The position numbers and the translations under genes were made by a program. A DNA stretch of 34,287 nt from Halorubrum persicum (GTDB lineage Archaea > Halobacteriota > Halobacteria > Halobacteriales > Haloferacaceae). Shown in pieces: positions 24,228 to 31,861 of the stretch (the stretch's first letter is position 1; each line of letters starts with the position of its first letter). The stretch spans positions 1-34,287 of the forward strand of contig NZ_NHOA01000048.1 of the NCBI RefSeq assembly GCF_002727125.1. Reading direction: 5' to 3'. The notes beneath the pieces were generated by a model. That model was not told the origin of the DNA, did no database searches, and saw only the letters and a program-made list of their open reading frames with translations.

Positions 24228-24971
24228 ATGAAACGACGACACGCCATCCTCCTGCTCGGCGGTGCGAGCTCCGGCGCGATGAGCATCGGCACCGGCGCGT
24301 TCAGCAGCGTCGAGGCCGAGCGCGGCGTGGAGGTGAACGTCGTCGACGACGACGAGGCGTATCTGGGGCTACAGCAAGTGAATCGCTACCTTCCGACCGG
24401 CTCTAACACTCAACTGACCGAGCCGGGAGACTACCAGCCGAATGATGTCGTCCAAATAAAAAACCAGTTCTCTGACCCGCTTGATCTGACGGTGAACGTC
24501 TCTAAAGCAGCGGGCGTCGTCAGTGACGGTGATATCCGCGTCGACGAGCCACTCAAAGACGGCAACAAACTGGGAATCGGCGATGACGCGTTCGTCGCCG
24601 TCACGTGTGGAGACAGCGGGAATGGACAACTGACACTGTCGCTTGACGGCACCGCCGGCGGTGCCACTGTCGAGGTGACTCGGCAGTTTGCGGTGTCGTG
24701 TCTCGACGTCAGGTTCAATGGAAATAACGGAAATGCCGTGGTTGAGGGCGTGTTTACTGACCTCCCCGTGACTGTCGTGTTCGAGAGCGGCACAGAAGAA
24801 GAGAGAACCATCTCGTCGAACTCGAACAGTGGGACCGGAGCCGCGGAATCGAACGAGGGGGCTGCAAATACGAACAGACAGGCCGTTCTTCACCCACGAA
24901 ACGGCGGAGAAGGCGGAAATGACGCAATCGAACAAGTCGTAATCTCTGAGACGGTGTTCAAGCGGTCATAG
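24228..24971 (+). CDS. Exported DUF1102-type protein, third paralogue
   Basis: A 247-residue exported protein. The signal MKRRHAILLLGGASSG leads to GTGAFSSVEAERGVEVNVV and DDDEAYLGL, closely matching the two paralogues on the other strand. Its Arg pair (RRHAI) is a weaker Tat motif. From about residue 48 the sequence diverges, with a beta-rich body, one pair of cysteines (VTCGDSG, VSCLDVR) that may form a disulfide, and a Ser/Asn/Gly-rich region before a short C-terminal strand. The base composition also changes at the same point, from GC-rich to more AT-rich, suggesting a mosaic gene. It has a 102-base gap after the regulator, in the same direction. Confidence 0.78.
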   Translation: MKRRHAILLLGGASSGAMSIGTGAFSSVEAERGVEVNVVDDDEAYLGLQQVNRYLPTGSNTQLTEPGDYQPNDVVQIKNQFSDPLDLTVNVSKAAGVVSDGDIRVDEPLKDGNKLGIGDDAFVAVTCGDSGNGQLTLSLDGTAGGATVEVTRQFAVSCLDVRFNGNNGNAVVEGVFTDLPVTVVFESGTEEERTISSNSNSGTGAAESNEGAANTNRQAVLHPRNGGEGGNDAIEQVVISETVFKRS

Positions 24972-25067
24972 CGCTCCCCGGCGTCGTTCGCCCCACGTTT
25001 CGAGTCGGTCGCCGGAACGCGCGTCTCCGAACCGACGATCGACCGGGGCCGCGCCCCGTTCTGATGC

Positions 25068-25076
25068 CCTTATCTG
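25068..25076 (+). promoter_or_regulatory. TATA box of the first DUF7550 copy
   Basis: CCTTATCTG is 23-31 bases before the ATG at 25099; the same box and spacing recur before the second copy. Confidence 0.6.
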
Positions 25077-25098
25077 TCTCCCGTATTGGCACTCGGAC

Positions 25099-25248
25099 AT
25101 GGACGACCACTCACGCGAACCCGACCCGGACGAACGCGTGACATCCCCGATGCAGGGATTCGGCAGCCGCGAGGTCGGCATCGGCGCGGCCGTCGCCCTC
25201 GTCGGCCTGCTGGTCGCGTACACCGTTCCGTTCCTCGCGACTTTCTGA
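25099..25248 (+). CDS. Small single-helix membrane protein, copy 1 (DUF7550-like)
   Basis: A 49-residue ORF. It starts MDDHSREPDPDERVTSPMQG, a polar cytoplasmic head, and ends with one membrane helix (GIGAAVALVGLLVAYTVPFLATF). A near-identical protein is encoded at 27083-27232, and such 50-residue proteins are widespread in haloarchaea without known function. That both copies keep frame, promoter and helix shows they are real genes. It could be a small regulatory subunit of a larger membrane protein. Confidence 0.82.
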   Translation: MDDHSREPDPDERVTSPMQGFGSREVGIGAAVALVGLLVAYTVPFLATF

Positions 25249-25340
25249 GCGCTGCCGGAAGTACCCCGGCGATCGCGTCGATCACGGACACAGGGATCCC
25301 CCGTCGGATCGAAGCGAACAGAGCGCCAAGTGAAACGCCG

Positions 25341-25628
25341 TCAGTCGTCGCCCGGGCGATACGCTCCCGACCGGTGTTCGATGTCGTAGATACGCGGCGT
25401 CTTGCTCTCGCGATCGGCGTCGGCTCCGAGTCGGAAGTCGCCGATTCGGATCTTACCGTGCGGGACGCCCGACGGGGGTTCGATGTACGCCGACGGATCG
25501 CACCACTCGTCGGTGACGATCTCGTCGAGTTTCGACAAGGTACGTCGCTGTGTCGGCGTGTCCAAGTTCTCGAACGTCCGGGCGGCGGGAGGACGAAACT
25601 TCCACGTCCAGTCGTCACGCGTCGTCAT
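25341..25628 (-). CDS. RelE/ParE-family toxin
   Basis: A 95-residue protein with the RelE/ParE fold pattern: WTWKFRPPAARTFENLDTPTQ at the start, a helix (RRTLSKLDEIV), then the strands KIRIGDFRLGADAD and PRIYDIEHRSGAYR with the conserved basic residues. Family members are ribosome-dependent mRNA interferases or gyrase poisons. Here the Lys/Arg-containing strands and YDIEHRSGAYR end favour the RelE branch. Its start lies inside the antitoxin gene (14-base overlap), typical for a type II pair with the antitoxin first. Confidence 0.82.
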   Translation of the reverse strand: MTTRDDWTWKFRPPAARTFENLDTPTQRRTLSKLDEIVTDEWCDPSAYIEPPSGVPHGKIRIGDFRLGADADRESKTPRIYDIEHRSGAYRPGDD

Positions 25629-25905
25629 CGATCAGATCGACGACTTCCTCGCGGGAGACGGCCTCGCTCTCACCGTTCCGCATGGCGTACTCCTCGGTGG
25701 CGATGCTCGCGAGTATCTCGCGCGACGCACCGGGATGATCCGTCGCGTCCCGAATCGCGTGTCGAAGGAACTCGCTCCGCGAGGTGTATCCCTCCTCTTT
25801 CCAGACCGCGTCGATCTCCGCCAGCTGTCGTTCGGTGACGCGAATATTGATCGTCGTCGTCTCGGGATCGTCGATGTTGCCGCCGTTCGTACCTGTTTCA
25901 GACAT
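25615..25905 (-). CDS. Ribbon-helix-helix antitoxin
   Basis: A 96-residue antitoxin with the start taken at ATG 25905 (MSETGTNGG), since a TATA box GTTATATAAATA (25926-25937) fits a leaderless start; an ATG at 25920 is too close to that box. Residues about 17-58 form a ribbon-helix-helix DNA-binding domain (TTINIRVTERQLAEIDAVWKEEGYTSRSEFLRHAI). The acidic C-terminus (EEVVDLIDDDA) is the likely toxin-neutralising part. It precedes and overlaps the RelE-type toxin gene, and palindromes over its start are probable operators for autoregulation. Confidence 0.82.
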   Translation of the reverse strand: MSETGTNGGNIDDPETTTINIRVTERQLAEIDAVWKEEGYTSRSEFLRHAIRDATDHPGASREILASIATEEYAMRNGESEAVSREEVVDLIDDDA

Positions 25906-25923
25906 ACGTATGTATTGCATACG
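25902..25923. promoter_or_regulatory. Operator palindromes of the RHH/RelE operon
   Basis: ACATACGTATGT (25902-25913) is a perfect 12-base palindrome overlapping the antitoxin start, and CGTATG-TATTG-CATACG (25907-25923) is a perfect inverted repeat. RHH antitoxins bind such paired sites. Confidence 0.6.
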
Positions 25924-25925
25924 CG

Positions 25926-25937
25926 GTTATATAAATA
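25926..25937 (-). promoter_or_regulatory. TATA box of the RHH/RelE operon
   Basis: The plus-strand sequence GTTATATAAATA lies 21-32 bases before the antitoxin ATG at 25905, read on the minus strand. Confidence 0.65.
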
Positions 25938-26015
25938 CTATTCTGGCGAGGACGCCGTCCTCGGTGTCAGGAGGAACTATCCGCGCCAGAAACTACACCT
26001 GTCGCCGAAACGCTT

Positions 26016-26030
26016 GTATAGAATATATAC
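26016..26030. promoter_or_regulatory. Operator/TATA region of the UPF0175/PIN-like operon
   Basis: GTATA-GAATA-TATAC is a perfect inverted repeat at -13 to -27 from the ATG at 26043, so an operator overlaps the TATA element TTGTATA (26014-26020). Confidence 0.5.
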
Positions 26031-26042
26031 ATAGCATACACT

Positions 26043-26333
26043 ATGCCCACCATCTCGACGCGAGTCCCCGATGACCTCGAAGCGGAACTCGAAGCCTACC
26101 TCGACGAGGAGCGCCTCGACCGGAGTACGGCGGTCCGAAAGCTCCTCTCGGAGGGGCTCGAAGCGTGGCGACGCGAGCGCGCGCTCGAACGCTTCGCCGA
26201 CGGCGACGTTTCTCTCATAAAGGCCGCCGAACTCGCGGAGGTATCGGTGTGGGAGTTCGCGCGCCTCGCCGAGGAGGCCGACGACGCGTGGGTGTCCGGT
26301 GACCACCTCGAAGCCGACCTCGACGAGCTGTGA
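26043..26333 (+). CDS. UPF0175-type antitoxin with RHH N-terminus
   Basis: A 96-residue protein. The N-terminal part TISTRVPDDLEAELEAYLDEERLDRSTAVRKLLSEGL is a ribbon-helix-helix. The C-terminal part (ERFADGDVSLIKAAELAEVSVWEFARLAEEAD) is the helix-turn-helix-like UPF0175 segment. In archaea this family is usually the antitoxin of a PIN-like DUF3368 nuclease, which is exactly what follows, with a 4-base overlap (GTGA). It is divergent from the RHH/RelE pair. Confidence 0.85.
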   Translation: MPTISTRVPDDLEAELEAYLDEERLDRSTAVRKLLSEGLEAWRRERALERFADGDVSLIKAAELAEVSVWEFARLAEEADDAWVSGDHLEADLDEL

Positions 26334-26851
26334 GCTGGGTCTTCGACGCGACACCGCTGATCTATCTCGCGAAGGCGGAACGGCTCGGCGTGATCGAGAC
26401 GCTGGACGAGCCGCGAGTCGTCCCGGAGGCCGTCCACCGCGAAGTGGTTACGGCCGGCGTCGAGCAGGGGTACGACGACGCGCGTCGGATCGAGCGCGCC
26501 GTGGAGGAGGGCCTCGTCGACGTCGTCGCGGTCGACACCGACGACTCGCCGGTCGCGACGCGACTCGCGCGCCATCCGGGGTTGAGCGACGCCGACGCCG
26601 CGGTCCTGACCTGCGCGGCCGCCCGCGACGCGGTCGCCGTGATGGACGAGTCGGCCGGACGCTCCGCGGCCGAAGTAGAGGACGTCGAGACGCGGGGGAC
26701 CGCGTACCTCGTCCTCGCCGCCGTGCAGGACGGGCACCTGTCCACGCCGGAGGGACGTGACGCCATCGACGCGATGATCGATCACGGCTGGTACGTGGCG
26801 CCGGACGTGTACACGAAGATCGTCGGGACGTTGGAATCGCTCGGGGACTGA
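26330..26851 (+). CDS. PIN-like (DUF3368) ribonuclease toxin
   Basis: A 173-residue PIN-domain protein with a GTG start at 26330 that overlaps the antitoxin stop. The acidic active-site set is visible: Asp6 in VFDATPLIYLAKA, Glu in PEAVHREVV, the LSDADAAVLTCAA segment and the AVMDES Asp. PIN toxins cut RNA, often tRNA or rRNA loops, when the antitoxin is lost. DUF3368 proteins are typical partners of UPF0175. The length is normal and no residue of the site appears lost, so the module may be active. Confidence 0.85.
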   Translation: MSWVFDATPLIYLAKAERLGVIETLDEPRVVPEAVHREVVTAGVEQGYDDARRIERAVEEGLVDVVAVDTDDSPVATRLARHPGLSDADAAVLTCAAARDAVAVMDESAGRSAAEVEDVETRGTAYLVLAAVQDGHLSTPEGRDAIDAMIDHGWYVAPDVYTKIVGTLESLGD

Positions 26852-27051
26852 TCGAGGACTTCTCCGTCGATTCCGTGTCGGAGCGACTCGGGCGCTCGAT
26901 CTCGGGTTCCGTTTCCTCGTCGACCGCCTGCGCGCTCTCGATCTGCCCGTTCACCACCGCGTTCTGCTGTGGGCTCCACACCTCAGGTGGGTGTGGTCTC
27001 GAGTTCCTCCGAGCCGACTGTCTGCTCCGCTCGCCCGCCCCGTTCAGATGC
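26852..27051. other. Gap after the PIN-like toxin
   Basis: No supported gene. On the minus strand, 26981 down to about 26845 reads like acidic haloarchaeal coding sequence (NAVVNGQIESAQAVDEE...), but it then runs antisense into the toxin gene. It may be the remnant of a gene cut when the toxin module arrived. Confidence 0.3.
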
Positions 27052-27060
27052 CCTTATGTG
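27052..27060 (+). promoter_or_regulatory. TATA box of the second DUF7550 copy
   Basis: CCTTATGTG lies 23-31 bases before the ATG at 27083. Confidence 0.6.
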
Positions 27061-27082
27061 TCCCCCGCACTGACAGCCGGAT

Positions 27083-27232
27083 ATGGACGATCACTCCCAC
27101 GAGCCCGACCCGGACAAGCGCGTGACCGCTCCCATGCAGTCGTTCGACAGCCGCGCGGTCGGTATCGGCGCTGCCGTCACCCTCGTCGGTCTGCTCGTCG
27201 CGTACGTCATCCCCTTCCTGTTCACCTTCTGA
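27083..27232 (+). CDS. Small single-helix membrane protein, copy 2 (DUF7550-like)
   Basis: A 49-residue paralogue of the protein at 25099-25248. It has the same polar head (MDDHSHEPDPDKRVTAPMQS) and the same membrane helix (GIGAAVTLVGLLVAYVIPFLFTF). Differences are scattered substitutions with no gap, so both copies are under selection or the duplication is recent. The similarity extends upstream through the promoter to about 27036 (CGCCCCGTTC). The two copies enclose the toxin-antitoxin genes. Confidence 0.82.
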   Translation: MDDHSHEPDPDKRVTAPMQSFDSRAVGIGAAVTLVGLLVAYVIPFLFTF

Positions 27233-27286
27233 GCGACGCGGTCGCTCGCGGGTTCTGTACGAGAGAGCGCCCCGACAGCGACGCGC

Positions 27287-28453
27287 CTACCGCGGGTACC
27301 AGGCCAGCGGGTGATCGGCGGTGAGCTCCAGGCTCACCGCCTCGTCGAGGTCGAACTCCTCGACGTGGTTGTGGAGGCAGTGGACGACCTCGCCGGAGTC
27401 GAGCTCGACCCGATAGATGAACGATGGCCCGACGTACTGCCGCGAGACGATGGTCCCGTCGGCCAGCTCGGCGCTCGCGGGGCTCGCCCGGAGGTCGTCG
27501 GGCCGCACCAGAACGTCGACGGGCGCGCCGTCGTAGACGGTGTCGTACCCCTCCAGCGTGACGGCGTCGAACCGACCGACCCCGGTCTCGACCTTCCCGT
27601 CGCGGAGCTCGCCTTCGAGGAACGACGCGCGCCCGAGGAAGGAGGCGACGAACTTCGACTCGGGGCGCTCGAACACGGACTCGGGGCGACCGACCTGCTC
27701 GATCCGCCCGTCGTTCATCACGGCGACGCGGTCGGAGATGGAGAGCGCCTCCTCCTGGTCGTGGGTGACGGAGACGGCGGTGACGCCGGCCTGCTTCAGG
27801 ATCCGGCGGACCTCCTCGCGCATCTCGACGCGGAGCCGCACGTCGAGGTTCGAAAACGGCTCGTCGAGCAGGAGCACCTCGGGCTCGGGCGCGAGCGACC
27901 GCGCGAGCGCGACGCGCTGTTTCTGCCCGCCGGAGAGCTGGTCCGGGGTCTTCTCGCCGTGCTCGGGGAGGTCGACGAGGTCGAGCAGTTCGTCGACGCG
28001 CGCCGAGCTCGCGCCCGCGTCGTCGAGGCCGAACGCGATGTTCTCCCGGACGGTGAGGTGCGGGAACAGCGCGAAGTTCTGGAAGACGATCCCCACGTCG
28101 CGCTCCTCGGGCGGGACGAACGCCCCGTCGCCGGAGACGGCCTCGTCGCCGAGGGTGATCCGTCCCTCGGTGGGTTCCTCTAACCCGGCAATCGTCCGGA
28201 GCGTCGTCGTCTTCCCGCAACCGGAGGGGCCGAGGAAGGTGAGCAGCTCTCCCGGCTTGACGTCGAGGGAGACGCCGTCGACGGCGGTCTCCGGGCCGAA
28301 ATCCTTCGTCACACCCGACAGCGACAACACGGGATCCGGCGCGCTGCCGGCGCTCGATCCGGCCGCGTCGGCGTGCGCTTCGTTCGTGTCCGCGGGCGAC
28401 TCGCTCGCGTCCTGGGCCGACTGCGTCCGTTTGATTGATTCCGTGTGAGACAT
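27287..28453 (-). CDS. ABC transporter ATP-binding protein (FbpC/PotA-like, TOBE domain)
   Basis: A 388-residue ATPase. After a 40-residue low-complexity extension (residues 1-40) come Walker A GPSGCGKTT, Q-loop FQNFALFPHLTV, signature LSGGQKQRVALARS, Walker B LLLDEPFSNLD and the switch His in VTHDQEEAL. A C-terminal TOBE region (about 280-385) contains VDVLVRPDDLRA and SRQYVGPSFIYRVELDSG. This set is typical of importers for Fe(III), spermidine/putrescine or thiamine (FbpC/PotA/ThiQ branch). The permease and binding-protein genes are not adjacent: upstream is purL and downstream a small membrane protein gene of the opposite strand. A DtxR-type palindrome upstream favours iron. Confidence 0.87.
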   Translation of the reverse strand: MSHTESIKRTQSAQDASESPADTNEAHADAAGSSAGSAPDPVLSLSGVTKDFGPETAVDGVSLDVKPGELLTFLGPSGCGKTTTLRTIAGLEEPTEGRITLGDEAVSGDGAFVPPEERDVGIVFQNFALFPHLTVRENIAFGLDDAGASSARVDELLDLVDLPEHGEKTPDQLSGGQKQRVALARSLAPEPEVLLLDEPFSNLDVRLRVEMREEVRRILKQAGVTAVSVTHDQEEALSISDRVAVMNDGRIEQVGRPESVFERPESKFVASFLGRASFLEGELRDGKVETGVGRFDAVTLEGYDTVYDGAPVDVLVRPDDLRASPASAELADGTIVSRQYVGPSFIYRVELDSGEVVHCLHNHVEEFDLDEAVSLELTADHPLAWYPR

Positions 28454-28503
28454 CGGTGTGTCGGGCGCCGGACCGGCCGGCGTCCCGTAACTGCCACTAC
28501 GTA

Positions 28504-28521
28504 TTTTAGGAACACCTAAAA
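28504..28521. promoter_or_regulatory. DtxR-type (iron box-like) palindrome upstream of the ABC ATPase
   Basis: TTTTAGGAACACCTAAAA is a perfect 7-base inverted repeat with a 4-base spacer, 51-68 bases before the ATG at 28453. The half-sites TTAGG and CCTAA are those of metal-dependent DtxR-family repressors, such as the haloarchaeal Idr/SirR proteins. It overlaps the AT-rich box AAAATAC that would serve as TATA element. Confidence 0.65.
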
Positions 28522-28604
28522 GCGTATCGCTCGCTTTCCCTTCGCGATAACGCGAGTCCGGTATAACCGTCTCAGTCGGTGGCGGCGGGGTCGCCCTCGT
28601 CGAC

Positions 28605-30860
28605 TCAGGCGAGCTCGCGCTCGATGACGCCGCGGAGGTCCCGGATCGCCTCGGCGTCGAGGGTCGTCTCGTCGTCGCCGACCGACAGCGACAGCGTCCC
28701 GTCGGTCGTCACGTCGCCGAGTCGGAGGACCGGCAGCCCCCCGGCGCGGTCGGCGACCGCCTCGGGGTCGGTCGTCTGGACGACCAGCCGTCCGGGCGTC
28801 TCCTCGAACGCCGCGACCCGATCGGGGAGGGTCACGTCGGCGCCCGCCTCGTCGGTCACCAGCTCCGCGAGCGCGACCGCGAGCCCGCCGTCGCTCACGT
28901 CGTGGGTCGCGAGCGTCGACTCGTGGCGGGCGACCGCCGCGAGCGACGCGATCCGATCGGCGAGGCCGTCCGTCTCCGACTCCGGGAGCGTCGGGAAGCG
29001 GTCGGTCCCGCCCGCCTGCGCGAGGTACTCGGAGCCGCCGAGCGCGCCGCCGTCGGCGCCGCCGTCGCCGACCAACAGCAGCTCCGAGTCGCCGGCGCGG
29101 TCGGCGTTGAGGGCGGCGGGCGGGGCGTCGTACCCCGTACGTGTGCCGATCAGCGCGAGCGTCGGCGTCGGCGGGATGGGCCCCTCGACGCTGTCGTTGT
29201 ACAGCGAGACGTTACCGCCGACGACGGGGGTGTCGAGATCGGCGCAGGCGTCGGCGAGCCCGTCGACGATCCCCTTGAAGCCGCCGTACACGTCGGGCTT
29301 CTCCGGGTTGCCGCCGTTGAGGCAGTCGACCGCGGCGAGCGGGACCGCGCCCTTCGCGGCGAGGTTCGTCGCGTTTTCGAGGGCGACGGCGCGAGCGCCC
29401 TCGTAGGGCGCGGCCTCGGTCCAGTTCGGGTTCGCCCCGGCGGAGAGCGCGAGGCCGACGCCGGGTGATTCGGCGGCCGGCTCGGACTCCGACTCCGTCT
29501 CGCGGATCGCCATGATCGCGGCGTCGTCGCCGGGTTTCAGCGCCGTGCGGACGCCGACCTCGTGGTCGTACTGGCGGTACACCCAGCGCTTGCTCGCGGT
29601 GGAGGGAGCGGCGACGACCGACTCGACCGCCTCCTCGAGGGCCGGCTCGGGGTCCGGGAGGTCGCGATCCGGCTGAGTCGGGGTCTCGCTCGGAAGGTCG
29701 TTCATCGGGGCGCCGTCGGCGAGGTACGCGGCGTCCACGTCGACGACGACTTCGGATTCCGCGTCGTCTCCCTCGCCCGCGCCGCCGAACTCGCAGACGT
29801 AGTTCCCGTCGGTCACCTCGCCGATGACCGAGCAGCCGAGGTCGAACCGCTCGGCGAGCGCCTCGGCGCGCGCCACGTCTTCGGGGGCGACCTCGTAACA
29901 CATCCGCTCTTGGCTCTCGGCGAGCAGGATCTCCATCGCGTTCATGTTCGGTTCGCGCTGGTGGACGCTGTCGAGGTCGATCCGGGCGCCGAGCCCGCCC
30001 TTCGCGACGAGTTCCGAGGAGGCGCCGCCGAGGCCCGCCGCGCCGAGGTCGCGGGCCGACAGGACCAGATCCTCGTCGACCAGCGCCTCGTTGCACTCGA
30101 TCAGCCGCTTCTCGGCGTAGGGGTCGCCGACCTGCACCGCGGGGCGGTCCTCGGTCTCGGCGTCCTCGGCGAGGTCCTCGCTCGCGAAGGAGGCGCCGCC
30201 GAGGCCGTCGCGCCCGGTGCCGTTCCCGACGAGCACGAGCTTGTTCCCCGGCTCCTGGGCGGTCGCGGTCACGAGTCGGTCCTCGTTCGTGAGGCCGACG
30301 CAGGCGACGTTGACGAGGGGGTTCCCCTCGTAGCCGTCGTGGAAGGCGACGCTGCCGCCGACGGTGGGGACGCCGATGCAGTTGCCGTAGTGGGAGATCC
30401 CCTCGACGACCCCCTCGAAGAGGTAGCGCGAGCGCTCGCGGTCGAAGCCGCCGAAGTACAGCGAGTCGAGCAGGGCGATCGGGTACGCGCCCATCGACAT
30501 GGTGTCGCGGACGATGCCGCCGACGCCGGTGGCCGCGCCGTCGAACGGGTCCACGAAGGAGGGGTGGTTGTGACTCTCGACGCCGAAGGTGACGTACTGA
30601 TCGCTGTAGTCGTCGGCGTCGCGCTCGGCCGGGGGCGTGTCCGCCGCGGCGGGGTCCGGCAGCGCGAGGACCGCCGCGTCGTCGCCGGGGCCGACGACGA
30701 CCTGATCGCCCTCGCTCTCGAACGCCGACAGCAGAGGCCGCGAGGAGCGGTACGCGCAGTGCTCGCTCCAGAGGTTCTCGAACAGCGCGGCCTCGGCCGC
30801 CGTCGGCTCCCGGCCGAGCTCTGCGACGACGAGCTCGTGGTCCGGCTCGGACAGACTCAT
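28605..30860 (-). CDS. purL: Phosphoribosylformylglycinamidine synthase subunit PurL
   Basis: A complete 751-residue small-type PurL, which converts FGAR to FGAM in purine synthesis together with PurQ (glutaminase) and PurS. Characteristic motifs: [15 protein letters not shown] near the N-terminus; [30 protein letters not shown] with the catalytic His pair; [14 protein letters not shown]; then in the second half [20 protein letters not shown] and [12 protein letters not shown], and [14 protein letters not shown] near the end. A strongly acidic linker around residues 370-420 is a halophilic insertion. PurQ and PurS are not adjacent. TATA-like CATTAGAACC on the minus strand at 30883-30892 fits leaderless transcription from the ATG at 30860. 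Confidence 0.97.
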   Translation of the reverse strand: MSLSEPDHELVVAELGREPTAAEAALFENLWSEHCAYRSSRPLLSAFESEGDQVVVGPGDDAAVLALPDPAAADTPPAERDADDYSDQYVTFGVESHNHPSFVDPFDGAATGVGGIVRDTMSMGAYPIALLDSLYFGGFDRERSRYLFEGVVEGISHYGNCIGVPTVGGSVAFHDGYEGNPLVNVACVGLTNEDRLVTATAQEPGNKLVLVGNGTGRDGLGGASFASEDLAEDAETEDRPAVQVGDPYAEKRLIECNEALVDEDLVLSARDLGAAGLGGASSELVAKGGLGARIDLDSVHQREPNMNAMEILLAESQERMCYEVAPEDVARAEALAERFDLGCSVIGEVTDGNYVCEFGGAGEGDDAESEVVVDVDAAYLADGAPMNDLPSETPTQPDRDLPDPEPALEEAVESVVAAPSTASKRWVYRQYDHEVGVRTALKPGDDAAIMAIRETESESEPAAESPGVGLALSAGANPNWTEAAPYEGARAVALENATNLAAKGAVPLAAVDCLNGGNPEKPDVYGGFKGIVDGLADACADLDTPVVGGNVSLYNDSVEGPIPPTPTLALIGTRTGYDAPPAALNADRAGDSELLLVGDGGADGGALGGSEYLAQAGGTDRFPTLPESETDGLADRIASLAAVARHESTLATHDVSDGGLAVALAELVTDEAGADVTLPDRVAAFEETPGRLVVQTTDPEAVADRAGGLPVLRLGDVTTDGTLSLSVGDDETTLDAEAIRDLRGVIERELA

Positions 30861-30882
30861 TCACTTACGTGGTTATCGAGCC

Positions 30883-30892
30883 GGTTCTAATG
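30883..30892 (-). promoter_or_regulatory. TATA-like element for purL
   Basis: The minus-strand CATTAGAACC lies 23-32 bases before the ATG at 30860. Confidence 0.45.
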
Positions 30893-30952
30893 CTTTTCTA
30901 TGTGCACGTTCGTGCGGTTGCCGGTGACTGCGAAGGCAGCACGGACCGCGGT

Positions 30953-31238
30953 GCTGTGCGGTGGCGCGCGCCGCCGAGTGGCCGCCCTCGGCGGCCATGA
31001 GGAGCGCGCGCGAGGGACACCGCGAGCGCTTTCAAGCGCGAGCGGCGAGGCTGGGGAGGTGTGAGGTATGGTCCTGTGCGGGGCGGGAGGCGGGGGGGAC
31101 TCGAAGGGGCAGTCGCGAGGACGAAGACTGACGACGCACGCACCGCAAAGAGAGCGAGTGAAACGAGCGACCGAGTGAAGAGCGCAGTGAGTGAGGAGCG
31201 CAGCGAGTCATGCGAATCGTCGCGACCGGGGATTTGGT
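30953..31238 (+). repeat. Dispersed GC-rich hairpin-forming repeat, copy 1
   Basis: The first 114 bases (30953-31066) match 34031-34144 with only two differences, in the same orientation; the rest (to about 31238) is alignable but diverged. Within the core are a perfect hairpin TGGCCGCC-CTC-GGCGGCCA (30979-30997), flanked by pairable GCGCGCG runs, and a stem GCGCTT-TC-AAGCGC. The second half is made of short GAGCG/AGTGA-rich units. Frames that can be read through it in both copies are by-products of composition. It could be a structured RNA gene or a non-autonomous mobile element. Confidence 0.75.
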
Positions 31239-31284
31239 GGTGTTTCCCGCCGTCGGTCTGCCGGCAGTCGTTTATAACCGATCG

Positions 31285-31662
31285 CTATACCAGTACAAGC
31301 GACGCGCCGTAGACCACCGACGCTCCGAGCGCGCCGACGGCCAGCGACTTCAGGTTCAGCCGCACCGCGCGCCGGCGGTCCGCCGCGAGCGCGGCCTCGT
31401 CTCGCACCTGCCGGGTCTCCCCGTCGACGTCGAAGACGCCGATCCCGGCGAAGCCGACGCAGAACCGCTCGCGGTACTGGAAGTACCCCATCGCAGCGCC
31501 GTACAGCGGGAACAGCGACAGGATGAGCGTCCAGCGCGGCCACTCCACGGCGACGATCGCGGCGACGGTGACGACCGCGAGCAGCAGCGACCCGACCCCG
31601 AGGAGGAGCCGCCGTCGCTGTTGGGCCGGTCCGATGTTGCACACGCCCGGTTGATACTCCAT
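31285..31662 (-). CDS. Small haloarchaeal membrane protein
   Basis: A 125-residue protein that I do not recognise. It begins MEYQPGVCNIGPAQQRRRLL and has two adjacent membrane segments (about 19-37 and 41-60, the latter WTLILSLFPLYGAAMGYFQYR). A central soluble stretch (GIGVFDVDGETRQVRDEAALAADRR) follows, then a third helix at the end (LKSLAVGALGASVVYGASLVLV). A CCCTTTTC element at 31687-31694 (minus strand) is at leaderless distance. It lies between repeat copy 1 and the hydrolase gene, divergent from the latter. Confidence 0.75.
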   Translation of the reverse strand: MEYQPGVCNIGPAQQRRRLLLGVGSLLLAVVTVAAIVAVEWPRWTLILSLFPLYGAAMGYFQYRERFCVGFAGIGVFDVDGETRQVRDEAALAADRRRAVRLNLKSLAVGALGASVVYGASLVLV

Positions 31663-31740
31663 ACCGATCGCATGGGGGCGGCGGTCGAAAAGGGCCCGGA
31701 TCGGGACGGGCGCTCCGGTTCGGATCCGCCCTCGGCTTCG

Positions 31741-31786
31741 CTTCGGCTCGCCCCCCGTCTCAACTTCGGCTCGCCCCCCGTCTCAA
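31741..31786. repeat. 23-base tandem repeat, two copies
   Basis: A 23-base unit starting CTTCGGCTCGCCCCCCGTCT is present twice without a gap, and the first 10 bases recur a third time at 31787. It lies in the divergent promoter region of the membrane protein and hydrolase genes. Confidence 0.8.
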
Positions 31787-31831
31787 CTTCGGCTCGGCCT
31801 CGACGCGGAACTCCGTTCCGCGGTGCCAACC

Positions 31832-31840
31832 CTCAAAAGG
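31832..31840 (+). promoter_or_regulatory. TATA-like element for the hydrolase gene
   Basis: CTCAAAAGG lies 22-30 bases before the GTG at 31862 and decides between that start and an upstream GTG at 31823. Confidence 0.5.
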
Positions 31841-31861
31841 GCTCCCGACGACCCTTCTCCC

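Noticed and set aside
30898-31143. Minus-strand frame through repeat copy 1, with a relative at 33856-34212
   Set aside because: The shared peptide (LARAPHGRRGRPLGG) follows from the shared DNA repeat; it has no start context or domain of its own.
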